This document shows positions 16,129-26,134 of a stretch of 64,000 bases of DNA, in pieces. The translations under genes were made by a program, and so were the position numbers. The notes beneath the pieces are model-generated. The model did not search any database, was not told the DNA's origin, and was given only the letters and a program-made list of their open reading frames with translations. The stretch is from Candidatus Nitrosopumilus sediminis (GTDB taxonomy: Archaea; Thermoproteota; Nitrososphaeria; Nitrososphaerales; Nitrosopumilaceae): assembly GCF_000299395.1 (NCBI RefSeq), contig NC_018656.1, positions 868,001 through 932,000 of the forward strand. The letters are read 5' to 3'. Each line of letters begins with the position of its first letter. Position 1 is the first letter of the stretch.

Positions 16129-17632
16129 AGAAACGCATCCAGTCCTTGTTTTTGAGATTCAATCTCTTGATTTTTTTCTAATACTTGAGTCATTTTATCA
16201 CCCATGGATTTAGCAGCAGTCATTTTTCGTTTCCCAATCCAATAGTAAGTTTCATCAATAGTATTTTTTGCAATTAAAACTACTAGTTTACCAACATCTT
16301 TTCTACCAGTCCTCCCCCGCCTTTGAATGAATCTAACAGAACTTGGCACATTATCATAAAAGATCACCTGGTTTACTTCAGCAATATCCAAACCCTCTTC
16401 CCCTACACGAGTAGCAACCAATACTTGATAGAGACCATCCCGAAAATTTTGCACTGTCTCAATCTGTTTTTTTGTTTTAATCCTTTGTCACCTGCTTTTC
16501 CAATTAAGATGCCGGCACTAATTCCCAATTCAGTTAATTTATTGTAAATTAAATCAACCGAGTCCCGATAACTAGTAAAAATGAGGGCTTTCCCGGGAAC
16601 AGAATCAAGGATTTCTTTCAGTTTTGGAATTTTGGAATGCTCGATCCCATGGGCTTGTGCTTCTTTTGCCAATTGTATTGCTTTTGTGAAATTAGGATCA
16701 AGCTCAAACAAATCCTTTACACCTACACCTTTTTTTGCTTTAGTTCGTTCACAAAATTTTAGAAAAGGAGTAACTCCATGTGCCTCAAGCATGTTTAGTG
16801 CATAATGAATTCTGATTGCCGTAAACAATGGTTTTGCAGAGCGTCTATTTTGATTTAATACAAATTGTCTAATTCGAAGAAGTGCAGAAAAAGATTGTTG
16901 TTCTGCCAACCGGATTCCATTTTTTCTTAATTGATCATATCTTTCATCCAATGCAGATTTTAACAACGTTTGAATTGTTTTTAATTCCGGAGGAAGTTCA
17001 ACATTGACCCATTCTGTATTAGTTTCTTGAGTGTACGGTTTTACATCAAGACTATCTTCAGTTTTTTCTGCAACACTAGAAATTTTTAGTCTTGTCAAAA
17101 TTTCAGTTGCTTTTTCTTTTTCACTAGGCAAAGTAGCAGTCATTCCAACAATACGGGCAGGAGCATTTTCAAACCATTTGGCAATTCCAGAATAGGCATA
17201 ATCACCAATAGTTCTATGAACTTCATCAAACACTATAAGATTAAACTGGTTTGGAGATATGATTTCACGATTTAAATCATTTCTAGCAATCTCAGGAGTA
17301 GCACAAACAATACTATTATTCCACAACTTTGCTCTTTTTTGAATCGTATCTTCACCTGTAATTATAGAAATATCATCCAAAGTAAGATTATTTTTTAAGA
17401 ATTCATAATGCTGATGGACTAAAACTCGAGTAGGAGCTAAAAACAGAATACCACCAGTTCCTTTTGACAAATACTCGGCAATAACATGTAATGCAACAGC
17501 TGTTTTTCCAAGACCAGTTGGCAAAACAACAATACAATTTTCTTTAATTGCTTGATTTGCAAGATTTATCTGATAATCACGTTTTTCTATAGAATCATTT
17601 TTGACATATTTTTTTTTGATGAATTCAGTCAT
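16125..17632 (-). CDS. hef: Hef-type DEAD/DEAH helicase read through a -1 frameshift
   Basis: Superfamily 2 helicase of the archaeal Hef/FANCM type, acting at stalled forks. Walker A is PTGLGKTAVA near residue 39, the box II DEVH near 136, and GMTATLPSEKEK near 163. Reading from 17632 in one frame gives about 409 residues and stops at 16403, before the C-terminal helicase motifs. These continue in the -1 frame: RVGEEGLDIAEV and QRRGRTGR, ending at 16125. At the crossover is a perfect slippery heptamer (16466-16472). Joined, the protein is 502 residues, without an XPF nuclease domain, and ends in a PCNA-box-like GLDAFL. It is either a programmed frameshift, a real mutation, or a sequence error in a run of seven T; see findings. 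Confidence 0.75.
16431..16472 (-). other. Slippery heptamer A AAA AAC and downstream stem of the helicase gene
   Basis: In the minus-strand zero frame the codons are CAA AAA AAC, so the heptamer A AAA AAC (16466-16472) is exactly in phase for -1 slippage, after which reading CAG ATT GAG keeps the helicase sequence intact. Five bases later GAGAC (16456-16460) can pair with GTCTC (16431-16435), a weak five-pair stem. Location and phase are visible; activity is inferred. Confidence 0.5.
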
Positions 17633-17798
17633 GTGCCAATATAAGAACGAAATTTATTGATTTTATGCTTTCGCGTAACAAAATACTATCCACAACTCAA
17701 TAATTCACAAATAATCCAGTAAAAGATAGGCATGAAATATTCAGGATTGTTAATTAGAGTAATTTTTAAATCTCAAAAAAAGAAAATTGGCATAATTT

Positions 17799-17945
17799 AT
17801 GTCTAAAAAATCTAAATCAAATACTAATGAGAAAGAGTCAGAAATGAGACTGAAAGAAGAAAGGCAGATTTTGGAATTAGAATTAGCTTTAAAAAAAGAA
17901 AATTACAAAAAGAAAAAAAAGATTAAAACTAAAATTGATGTTTGA
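17799..17945 (+). CDS. 48-residue lysine-rich helical protein
   Basis: Small frame with ATG and TGA, encoding a very charged helix (KEERQILELELALKKEN at about 20-36, Lys-rich ends). Possibly a coiled-coil or nucleic-acid-binding peptide. No neighbour or motif indicates a role. Confidence 0.4.
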   Translation: MSKKSKSNTNEKESEMRLKEERQILELELALKKENYKKKKKIKTKIDV

Positions 17946-17947
17946 AA

Positions 17948-17961
17948 GAGATAAAAATCTC
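17948..17961. other. Short hairpin GAGAT-AAAA-ATCTC
   Basis: Five-pair stem just after the small protein's stop; a possible 3' structure. No T-run follows. Confidence 0.25.
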
Positions 17962-18149
17962 ATAAACGGCAATCAGACTTAAAGAATAGTTTTAGAAAAT
18001 ATCTGTTACCATTATAGATGGATTTATCATCTCAATACAAACTAGTTTTCAGCGAACCCAGACATTTATCTGCGACATAGTTTTAATCTGATCGCAAATT
18101 AGATTTCTATTAACGTGATCCATATATTGAGCAGTCAAACAGAGTTTGT

Positions 18150-18674
18150 ATGAGTTCTTTTGACAGACCTAACTGGGATGAATATTTTATGTTACAAGCA
18201 GAACTTGCCAAACTTCGCTCTAATTGTATGACAAGACAAGTAGGCGCAGTCATTGTTAGAAACCACAGACAGTTGGCAACAGGATATAATGGAACCCCAC
18301 CAGGAATCAAAAACTGTTTTGAAGGAGGATGTAAAAGATGCCAATTAAGAATGGAAGGGAAAATTGAATCAGGGGCATCATTAGACAGATGTTTGTGTAA
18401 TCATGCAGAAGCAAATGCAATAATGCATTGTGCAATTTTAGGAATAGAGGCAGGGATTAAAGGTGCAATTCTATACACGACATTTGTCCCATGTTTAGAA
18501 TGTACAAAAATGGCAATAACCATCGGAATTAGAAAATTTGTTTGTCTTGATGCATATCCTGAAACAGATTATGATTTGTTGGAAGAGGCAGGCGTGGAAG
18601 TTATTAGCCTTGACAAAAATAGAATTACAAAATGGGCAAAAGAACTAGTAAGCAAGTACGATAATTCAGAGTGA
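18150..18674 (+). CDS. Deoxycytidylate (dCMP) deaminase
   Basis: Converts dCMP to dUMP for thymidylate synthesis. 174 residues with the zinc signature CNHAEANAIMHC near residue 90 (catalytic His-Ala-Glu) and PCLECTKMAI near 117 (two zinc Cys). An inserted Cys-rich loop (CFEGGCKRC near residue 57) is common in this family. It lies four bases before polB in one operon, a sensible pairing of nucleotide supply and replication. Confidence 0.9.
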   Translation: MSSFDRPNWDEYFMLQAELAKLRSNCMTRQVGAVIVRNHRQLATGYNGTPPGIKNCFEGGCKRCQLRMEGKIESGASLDRCLCNHAEANAIMHCAILGIEAGIKGAILYTTFVPCLECTKMAITIGIRKFVCLDAYPETDYDLLEEAGVEVISLDKNRITKWAKELVSKYDNSE

Positions 18675-18678
18675 GAAA

Positions 18679-21237
18679 ATGCAAGTAAATTTGCCAGAAA
18701 CTAAGAAAATTGAATCAATGCCAGCATCAATGTTAGTATCAGCAACATATGACAATATTTCAAAATCTGCAGTTTTGAAATTCTATGATCCAGAATCTAA
18801 AAAATTATTCTTATGGAAAGATGAAACAGGGCACAAACCATATTGTTATTCAAGATTATCTCCAGACGAATTAGATTTTCTTCAAGAAAGAGATGACATT
18901 TTGGAAATCAAAACGGTTCGAAAATATGATTTAATGAAAGACAAAGAAATAGACATGTCAAAAATCACTGTTGCAGACCCGTTAGCAATAGGGGGAACAG
19001 CAGGAGACAAAAGTATTAGAAATGTGATTGAGACATGGGAATCAGATATCAAATATTATGAGAATTATTTGTATGATAGACAACTAATCGTTGGAAAATA
19101 TTATGAAGTCGTAAATGGGGAGTTAAAATCACATGATCTAGAAATTTCGGATGAAGTTAGACTTGCATTGAAGAGTTTGTTGTGGGATAAAGTAGATAGT
19201 GAGAGCATGGTTGATGCGGAAGAATTTAAAAAATATATTTCTGAATGGGCAGATTTACTAAACCAACCAATACCAAAAATAAAGAGACTAAGTATAGATA
19301 TTGAAGTAGAAGCAGAGATAGGGCGCATCCCAGATCCAAAAATTGCAGAAAAAAAGGTCACTGCAATAGGATTGAAAGGTTCTGACGGATTTGACCAAAT
19401 TTTTGTGCTCAAAACAGAAGGTACAGAAGAAGGAACAAATGAACTAGAACAAAATATCAAAATTACATTTTATGAATCAGACAAAGAAAAAGAAATGATT
19501 CAAGACGCATTTGAAATAATGAAGACATTTCCATTTGTTCTAACATACAATGGAGATGAATTTGATTTACCGTATCTCTACAACAGAGCAGAAAGATTAG
19601 GAGTAAAAAATTCAGATAATCCTCTTTATATGATGAGAGATTCTGCAACATTAAAAGAAGGAGTTCATCTTGATTTGTACAAAGTTCTTTCAAACAGATC
19701 ATTTCAAATCTATGCATTTAGTCAAAAATACACGGACTTTTCTTTAAACAGTGTATCAAAAGCACTTCTAGGCAAAGAAAAGATAGATTATGGATTAGAA
19801 TTTGACGAGTTATCACTCTACCAGACTGCAAATTATTGTTATAATGATGCTCTTCTAACATACGAACTAACCAGCTTTAACAAAGATTTGATGATGGACT
19901 TGCTTGTAATCATTGCAAGAATTGGAAGAATGCCAATTGACGATATTGCAAGAATGGGGGTGTCACAGTGGATTAGAAGTTTACTGTATTATGAACATAG
20001 ACGAGAAAATTGTTTGATTCCAAAACGAGAGGAGTTACAAAGAAGATCAGAAGGGGTAATGTCAGATGCCGTGATCAAAGATAAGAAATATCGTGGAGGT
20101 CTTGTTGTAGAACCTAAAGAAGGAATTCATTTTGATGTGGTAGTAATGGATTTTGCTAGTCTGTATCCAAGCATTATCAAAGTTAGAAATCTATCATATG
20201 AAACAGTTAGATGCCCTCACGAGGAGTGTAAAAAAAATACAATACCGGGAACAAATCATTGGGCATGTACAAAAAAGAATGGCCAGACATCAATGATTAT
20301 TGGATCGTTAAGAGATTTGAGAGTAAATTATTACAAAAGTTTATCGAAAAAAGAGACATTAACAGATGATCAAAGACAGCAATATACAGTTGTCAGCCAA
20401 GCACTCAAAGTGATTCTAAATGCCAGTTATGGGGTAATGGGAGCTGAAATATTTCCACTTTACTTCCTACCAGTAGCAGAAGCAACAACTGCAATCGGCA
20501 GATATACAATTTTAGAAACAATCAAAAAATGCGAAGAAGCAGGGATTGAGGTTCTGTATGGAGACACAGATTCATTATTTATTAAAAATCCAACAAAAGA
20601 GCAAATCAAAATTGTAATAGAGCAAGCAAAGAAAGAACACGGTGTAGATTTAGAGATAGATAAAACGTACAGATATTGTGTGCTCAGCAATAGAAAGAAA
20701 AACTATTTGGGAGTTACAAAGGATGGTAAAGTAGACGTTAAAGGATTGACAGGCAAAAAATCACACACACCTGCATTCATCAAAAATTTATTTTATGAAT
20801 TAATCGATGTCTTGTCCAGAGTCCAAACAGTAGAAGATTTCGTAAAGGCAAAGCAAGAGATCACAGAAAAAATTGCAACATGTGGTAAAAAAGTGGAAGC
20901 AAAAGAAATACCATTAAAAGATTTGACATTTAATGTAATGCTAAGTAAGGCACCATCTGAATATGTAAAAACAATTCCTCAACATATCAGAGCAGCCAAA
21001 CAATTAGAATCCATCAGAGAGATAAAGAAAGGAGACAAAATTTCATTTATCAAAATCCTAAACAAACCCGGCGTAAAGCCAGTTGAATTGGCAAAGAAGG
21101 AAGAAATTGATTCTAAAAAATACATGGAATTTATGGAATCAACATTAGAACAAATCACATCCTCAATGGATTTAGATTTTGACACAATGCTAGGAAAGCC
21201 AAAACAAACAGGATTAGATGAATTCTTTTGGAGCTAG
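18679..21237 (+). CDS. polB: Family B DNA polymerase (PolB)
   Basis: Replicative/repair polymerase with 3'-5' exonuclease, 852 residues. The exonuclease Asp/Glu are in IDIEVE (near residue 210) with YNGDEFDLPYL near 295. Polymerase motifs: DFASLYPSII near 490 (motif A), KVILNASYGVMG near 577 (motif B) and LYGDTDSLF near 632 (motif C). The last residues, QTGLDEFFWS, are a clear PCNA-interacting box (Q-x2-L-x2-F-F). The N-terminal domain may sense template uracil, as in other archaeal PolB, but I cannot check that pocket. Follows dCMP deaminase. Confidence 0.95.
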   Translation: MQVNLPETKKIESMPASMLVSATYDNISKSAVLKFYDPESKKLFLWKDETGHKPYCYSRLSPDELDFLQERDDILEIKTVRKYDLMKDKEIDMSKITVADPLAIGGTAGDKSIRNVIETWESDIKYYENYLYDRQLIVGKYYEVVNGELKSHDLEISDEVRLALKSLLWDKVDSESMVDAEEFKKYISEWADLLNQPIPKIKRLSIDIEVEAEIGRIPDPKIAEKKVTAIGLKGSDGFDQIFVLKTEGTEEGTNELEQNIKITFYESDKEKEMIQDAFEIMKTFPFVLTYNGDEFDLPYLYNRAERLGVKNSDNPLYMMRDSATLKEGVHLDLYKVLSNRSFQIYAFSQKYTDFSLNSVSKALLGKEKIDYGLEFDELSLYQTANYCYNDALLTYELTSFNKDLMMDLLVIIARIGRMPIDDIARMGVSQWIRSLLYYEHRRENCLIPKREELQRRSEGVMSDAVIKDKKYRGGLVVEPKEGIHFDVVVMDFASLYPSIIKVRNLSYETVRCPHEECKKNTIPGTNHWACTKKNGQTSMIIGSLRDLRVNYYKSLSKKETLTDDQRQQYTVVSQALKVILNASYGVMGAEIFPLYFLPVAEATTAIGRYTILETIKKCEEAGIEVLYGDTDSLFIKNPTKEQIKIVIEQAKKEHGVDLEIDKTYRYCVLSNRKKNYLGVTKDGKVDVKGLTGKKSHTPAFIKNLFYELIDVLSRVQTVEDFVKAKQEITEKIATCGKKVEAKEIPLKDLTFNVMLSKAPSEYVKTIPQHIRAAKQLESIREIKKGDKISFIKILNKPGVKPVELAKKEEIDSKKYMEFMESTLEQITSSMDLDFDTMLGKPKQTGLDEFFWS

Positions 21238-21245
21238 AATAGAAA

Positions 21246-21530
21246 ATGGAAGTAGATGGAACATTTCTAACAATATTAGGAATAACCGCAGGGATTTTTA
21301 TTTTGATGGGATGGATTGAACAAATCTACAAAGGGTATAAAACCAAAAGACTCAAAGATGTTTCGAAATTTTTAATGATCTTCATTGCAGCAGGTTCGAT
21401 ATTATGGCTAATTTACGGGATTATCGTAGATGACGTATTCATAATTGGTACAAACATGTCAGGGTTAATTTTAATGATCATAGTATTAGGAATGAAGAAA
21501 AGATATGACATGCATGCTAAACCATCATAA
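21246..21530 (+). CDS. SemiSWEET/PQ-loop-like membrane protein
   Basis: 94 residues with three hydrophobic helices, the SemiSWEET size. WIEQIYKGYKTKRLKDVSK near residue 22 takes the place of the PQ-loop motif (here Glu-Gln rather than Pro-Gln); SILWLIYGI near 50 and the following Asn match the conserved Trp/Asn binding site. SemiSWEETs dimerise to move sugars. Eight bases after polB. Confidence 0.75.
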   Translation: MEVDGTFLTILGITAGIFILMGWIEQIYKGYKTKRLKDVSKFLMIFIAAGSILWLIYGIIVDDVFIIGTNMSGLILMIIVLGMKKRYDMHAKPS

Positions 21531-21568
21531 TCAAGGAATAAATACAATACAAAAAATTTCAAAGAAAG

Positions 21569-22225
21569 ATGTTTGTAATTAATTGTAAAAATTATGAAGA
21601 AATTGCAGGAGATAAAATAGTCAAATTTGTAAAAACGGCAGAAAAAATTTCCAAAAAATATAAAATAAAAATAGCAATATCACCACCACAGCATCTAATT
21701 GGATTGGTATCAAATAGTTCAATTCCAATTTTAGCCCAACATGTTGATGACTCAAAGGTTGGAAGCACTACAGGATTTGTGATTCCAGAATTATTAAAAA
21801 AATCTAGAGTCAAAGGATCATTAATCAATCACAGCGAACATAGAATTTCCAGTAAAGAAATTGAAAAATTAATTTTAAAATTAAAAGAATTAAAAATGAT
21901 ATCTATTTTATGTGTAAAAGATGTTGCCGAAGTTAAAAAATATGCAAAATTCAATCCAGATTATATTGCAATAGAACCTCCGGAATTAATTGGATCGGGC
22001 AAAGCAGTTTCTAAAGAAAAACCAGAATTAATCGCTAAAGCCGCAAAAGCGATAAAGAATGCAAAAAATAGTACAAAATTACTTTGTGGTGCGGGAATTG
22101 TTTCAGGAGAAGATGTGTCAAAAGCCATAGAATTAGGATCCAAGGGAATCTTAGTTGCAAGTGGAATTATCAAAGCAAAAGACTGGAATAAGATTATGGC
22201 AGATTTTGCCAAGTCAATGGTTTAA
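21569..22225 (+). CDS. tpiA: Triosephosphate isomerase, archaeal type
   Basis: Interconverts glyceraldehyde 3-phosphate and dihydroxyacetone phosphate, here for gluconeogenesis. 218 residues, the short archaeal form. Catalytic Lys in NCKNY (residue 7), His in NHSEHR (near 89), Glu in AIEPPELIGSG (near 135), and the phosphate loop GAGIVSGED near 175. Upstream of PPDK, its pathway partner. Confidence 0.95.
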   Translation: MFVINCKNYEEIAGDKIVKFVKTAEKISKKYKIKIAISPPQHLIGLVSNSSIPILAQHVDDSKVGSTTGFVIPELLKKSRVKGSLINHSEHRISSKEIEKLILKLKELKMISILCVKDVAEVKKYAKFNPDYIAIEPPELIGSGKAVSKEKPELIAKAAKAIKNAKNSTKLLCGAGIVSGEDVSKAIELGSKGILVASGIIKAKDWNKIMADFAKSMV

Positions 22226-22258
22226 TACCCCCTTCCTAGGATTGGTTAATCGTAAAAA

Positions 22259-24925
22259 ATGAAACAAGTTTATTTTTATGATGAAGGAGACGGCAAAAAC
22301 AAGCAGCTTCTAGGTGGAAAAGGAGCAGGTCTATGCGAAATGACCAGATTGAAGCTACCCGTACCTCCAGGATTTACAATTACCACTGAAGTTTGTAACA
22401 AATATTATGAAAATAACAAAAAATTGCCAAAAACACTCATGGCAGAAGTAAAAAAGAATATTGCAAAAATAGAGAGAAAAACAGGGAAAAAATGGAATTC
22501 AAAAACAAATCCACTACTAGTATCAGTCAGATCAGGCGCAGCAATTTCTATGCCAGGCATGATGGATACAATTCTGAATTTAGGGTTAAATGATGAAACA
22601 GTTATCGGGTTATCTGAAAAAAGTAGCAATCCAAGATTTGCATGGGATTCTTACAGAAGATTTGTACAATTATTTGGAAAAGTAGTGTTTGGGGTGGAGG
22701 ATAAGAAATTCGATGATGTTTTAGAAGCAGCAAAGAAAAAACAAAACGTACAAGTGGACAGTGATTTGAATGAAGAGTCACTAAGAGAAATTGTTGCAAA
22801 ATACAAACAAATCTGTGACACTCATACAGGAAGGAAATTTCCAACAGACCCAACTGAACAAGTAGAACTTGCAATCAAGGCAGTATTTGGAAGTTGGATG
22901 GGAGAAAGAGCAATTGTATACAGAGAGAAAAATAATATTACAAAAGATATTGCAAATGGAACTGCAGTAAATATTGTATCCATGGCATTTGGGAACATGG
23001 GAGATGATTGTGCAACAGGAGTTGTATTTACAAGAAATCCTGGAGACGGAACAAGAAAGATTTACGGCGAATATCTAATTAATGCGCAAGGAGAAGACGT
23101 AGTAGCAGGAGTAAGAACAGGAAAACAAGTAGATGAGATGAAAAAGGACTTGCCAGAATCCTACAAACAACTAGTCAAAACATGTGAAAGGCTTGAAAGA
23201 CACTACAAAGAGCCACAAGATATTGAATTTACTATTGAGCAAGGAAAATTCTATTTGTTGCAAACAAGAAATGCAAAGATGAATGCAGTAGGAATGGTAA
23301 AAACATCAATTGACATGGTGAAAGAAAAATTAATTGATAAAAATAGAGCAATTACAAGATTACAAGCAGAACAATTAGAGCAATTATTACATAAAAGAAT
23401 AGATCCTAATGAAATCAAAAATCATACATTACTAGCAAAAGGAATTGCAGCATCACCAGGAGCAGCAAGTGGAATTGCAGTTTTGGATGTAAAAAGAGCA
23501 ACAATCATGGGCGAGAACGGGGCCAAAGTGATTCTAATTAGAGAAGAAACAAAACCCGAAGACGTTCCAGCATTCTTTGAATCAGTTGGAATTTTAACCA
23601 GTCGTGGAGGTAAAACATCTCATGCAGCAGTAGTTGCAAGAGGAATGGGAAAACCATGTATCGTAGGATGCTCTAATCTGAAAATTGATCTTGACAATAA
23701 ACAATGTAGCGTAGATGGAAAAGTTGTTCATGAGGGGGATTCGATTACAATAGATGGCAGTTCAGGAGCAGTATACATTGGAGACATTCCAACTATAGAA
23801 CCTAAAGTAAATACAGACTTTAAGCAAATTTTAGATTGGTCCCAAAAAGCAAAAAAAATAGGGATTAGAGCTAATGCAGATACGCCTGAGGGTGCAAAAC
23901 TTGCAAGAGAATTCGGAGGACAAGGAATCGGGCTCTGCAGAACAGAAAGAATGTTCAACGGCAGTGATAGAATCAATCTATTTGTAGAAATGATCATGGC
24001 AGAAAGCATCGAAGAGCGAAGTAAGATTTTACAAAAATTAGGAGAATTGCAAAAAAGCGACTTTGTTCAAATTCTAAAGGCAATGGAAGGATACGAAGTT
24101 ACCATTAGATTACTAGACCCACCACTACACGAATTCCTACCAAACCCAGAAGAACTAGCAGAGAAAATCCACAAATTAGAATTAAAAAAAGAAACTGCAG
24201 AAGTTGAAAAAGCAAAAATTGTTCTAAAAAGGGCAAGAGAACTTGCAGAAGTAAACCCGATGATGGGGCATAGAGGAGTCAGAGTAGGAATTACATATCC
24301 TGAAATATACGAGATGCAAATTCGTGCAGTCTTTGAAGCATTAGTAGAATTAACAAAGAAAAAAGTAAAGGCACATCCACAAATCATGATTCCTCAAATT
24401 AGTAGCATCGCAGAATTAAATCACATTAAGAAAATTTATGATTCCATTAAGAAAGAGACAGAATCAAAATACAAAATGAAATTAAAGATTAACTTTGGAA
24501 CTATGATCGAAGTTGTAAGAGCAGCATTAACAGCAAATGAACTTGCAACCACTGCAGAATTCTTTAGTTTCGGTACAAATGACCTCACACAAGGAACATT
24601 TAGTTTCAGCAGAGAAGATGTGGAAGGGAAATTCCTTCCAGAATATATGGAAAAAGAACTTCTTGAGAGGAACCCATTCCAATCAATTGATGTAAACGGG
24701 GTAGGCAGCTTGATAAAAATGGGAGTTGCAGCAGGAAGAAATCTCAGACCAAACATGGAGATAGGAATTTGTGGAGAACACGGAGGAGATCCTAATTCAA
24801 TTAAATTCTGTCATAGCATAGGTCTAAGTTATGTTAGTGCATCACCCCATCGAATTCCTATTGCAATAGTTGCAGCAGCACAAGCAGCAATTGAACAACC
24901 AAAAAATAAATCAAAGAAAAAATAG
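22259..24925 (+). CDS. ppdK: Pyruvate, phosphate dikinase
   Basis: Makes phosphoenolpyruvate from pyruvate, ATP and phosphate, the entry to gluconeogenesis in autotrophic thaumarchaea. 888 residues. The N-terminal ATP-grasp begins with LGGKGAGLCEMTRL; the swivelling phosphohistidine domain has GGKTSHAAVVARGMGKPCIV near residue 450; the C-terminal barrel has GLCRTERMF near 560 and GTNDLTQ near 770. Follows tpiA; the pair likely supplies hexose synthesis. Confidence 0.95.
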   Translation: MKQVYFYDEGDGKNKQLLGGKGAGLCEMTRLKLPVPPGFTITTEVCNKYYENNKKLPKTLMAEVKKNIAKIERKTGKKWNSKTNPLLVSVRSGAAISMPGMMDTILNLGLNDETVIGLSEKSSNPRFAWDSYRRFVQLFGKVVFGVEDKKFDDVLEAAKKKQNVQVDSDLNEESLREIVAKYKQICDTHTGRKFPTDPTEQVELAIKAVFGSWMGERAIVYREKNNITKDIANGTAVNIVSMAFGNMGDDCATGVVFTRNPGDGTRKIYGEYLINAQGEDVVAGVRTGKQVDEMKKDLPESYKQLVKTCERLERHYKEPQDIEFTIEQGKFYLLQTRNAKMNAVGMVKTSIDMVKEKLIDKNRAITRLQAEQLEQLLHKRIDPNEIKNHTLLAKGIAASPGAASGIAVLDVKRATIMGENGAKVILIREETKPEDVPAFFESVGILTSRGGKTSHAAVVARGMGKPCIVGCSNLKIDLDNKQCSVDGKVVHEGDSITIDGSSGAVYIGDIPTIEPKVNTDFKQILDWSQKAKKIGIRANADTPEGAKLAREFGGQGIGLCRTERMFNGSDRINLFVEMIMAESIEERSKILQKLGELQKSDFVQILKAMEGYEVTIRLLDPPLHEFLPNPEELAEKIHKLELKKETAEVEKAKIVLKRARELAEVNPMMGHRGVRVGITYPEIYEMQIRAVFEALVELTKKKVKAHPQIMIPQISSIAELNHIKKIYDSIKKETESKYKMKLKINFGTMIEVVRAALTANELATTAEFFSFGTNDLTQGTFSFSREDVEGKFLPEYMEKELLERNPFQSIDVNGVGSLIKMGVAAGRNLRPNMEIGICGEHGGDPNSIKFCHSIGLSYVSASPHRIPIAIVAAAQAAIEQPKNKSKKK

Positions 24926-25030
24926 GATTAAAATCAAGATATTTTGAATAATTTAGAATGCCATATGACTAGTTCACTTATCTAATCAGAAAAGAAATTT
25001 TTAAATCAATTAAAAACATTTCAAAGTGAA

Positions 25031-25588
25031 TTGTTACCTAGAATTGATTCAATTAAACAGATTAGACAAAAGATAGGCATAACTCAGAAAAAGCTTGCGG
25101 CAATGACAGGGGTAAGTACATCCATGATTAATCAAATAGAATCAGGAAGAAGTCAACCCAGCTATGAGACGGCAAAAAAGATTTTTGAGAGCCTTACTCA
25201 ATTAGAAGGGGAATCATCATCTCATACAGCAGGAGATTTTTGTAGCAGGGATATCGTAAAACTAAAACCAACAAATACACTTCATGATGCAATCAAGAAA
25301 ATGCATCAATTGTCAATCAGTCAGATCCCTGTTTTTGACAATTCAGATGTAGTGGGAGTAGTATCTGAAGATGGGATAGTAAAACATCTTGCAGATTTAG
25401 GAGAAGCAGAGTTGAAAAAAGCAAAGTTAGCAGACACAATGGATCCTGTACCACCCATAGTAGATTTTGATACACCAGCTAATGTGTTAGTCCCATTGAT
25501 CAGATATTCAAAGTGTATTCTAGTTTCAAAAAAATCGAAAATCATCGGAATAATTACAGCATCAGACACATTGAAAATGATGGAATGA
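25031..25588 (+). CDS. HTH (XRE-like) regulator with paired CBS domains
   Basis: 185 residues. Residues 5-55 form a helix-turn-helix (IRQKIGITQKKLAAMTGVST), then two CBS repeats at about 70-185 (DAIKKMHQLSISQIPVFD; VLVPLIRYSKCILVSK). The CBS pair probably senses an adenine nucleotide and sets DNA binding. Translation starts at TTG 25031, since no ATG precedes the HTH. Confidence 0.85.
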   Translation: MLPRIDSIKQIRQKIGITQKKLAAMTGVSTSMINQIESGRSQPSYETAKKIFESLTQLEGESSSHTAGDFCSRDIVKLKPTNTLHDAIKKMHQLSISQIPVFDNSDVVGVVSEDGIVKHLADLGEAELKKAKLADTMDPVPPIVDFDTPANVLVPLIRYSKCILVSKKSKIIGIITASDTLKMME

Positions 25589-25694
25589 AATTTCTTCATA
25601 AATAAATCATTTTTTAGATTGATGCCCATGTTTAAAAATCAGCAAAATAGTTTCATATCATCACAACACACTAAAGTTTAAGAGAGATGTTTTG

Positions 25695-25997
25695 ATGGCA
25701 TTTGAAAATTTTATTGTTACAGGATTTAAAAGAAGACAGAAAAATATCAATGAAGTAGAAAACAAATCTCAAAGATTAAGAAATGAGCGTCAAATTGCAG
25801 AATCACAACAGTTTGAAGAACATGCATTATTTTTGAAACAAGAATTAGGCAGATATTTTCAGCAATATCGCAAACTTCTTGTTAGTCATGGAATGGTGCC
25901 AATCCATCGTGTTGGAATTCCAGCACTCACAAAAGAAGAACTAAAGATAAAGGGTGAATATGATTTGAAAGATGGAAAAAAGAATCAGCAGGGATAA
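25695..25997 (+). CDS. Hypothetical coiled-coil protein
   Basis: About 100 residues; residues 15-55 are charged and helical (NINEVENKSQRLRNERQIAE). The C-terminus reads MVPIHRVGIPALTKEELK, with no known motif. TTG 25692 directly before the ATG is an alternative. Followed by a tiny membrane peptide. Confidence 0.55.
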   Translation: MAFENFIVTGFKRRQKNINEVENKSQRLRNERQIAESQQFEEHALFLKQELGRYFQQYRKLLVSHGMVPIHRVGIPALTKEELKIKGEYDLKDGKKNQQG

Positions 25998-26002
25998 TAA
26001 GA

Positions 26003-26092
26003 TTGGATTTTGAAATTCTAGTTCCCATATTCATAGTTCTGGCAGTAGGGATTTTTGTAGGTTCAAGAATATGGATGATGTTTAGGAAATAA
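26003..26092 (+). CDS. 29-residue single-helix membrane peptide
   Basis: Starts at TTG 26003. Residues 5-21 are a hydrophobic helix (ILVPIFIVLAVGIFVGS), flanked by an acidic start and a basic end (MMFRK). It lies six bases after the preceding gene and may be co-translated. Confidence 0.4.
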   Translation: MDFEILVPIFIVLAVGIFVGSRIWMMFRK

Positions 26093-26134
26093 ATGTAGTC
26101 AGTATGAACATAATTTTTCTAAAGAATGAAATAA

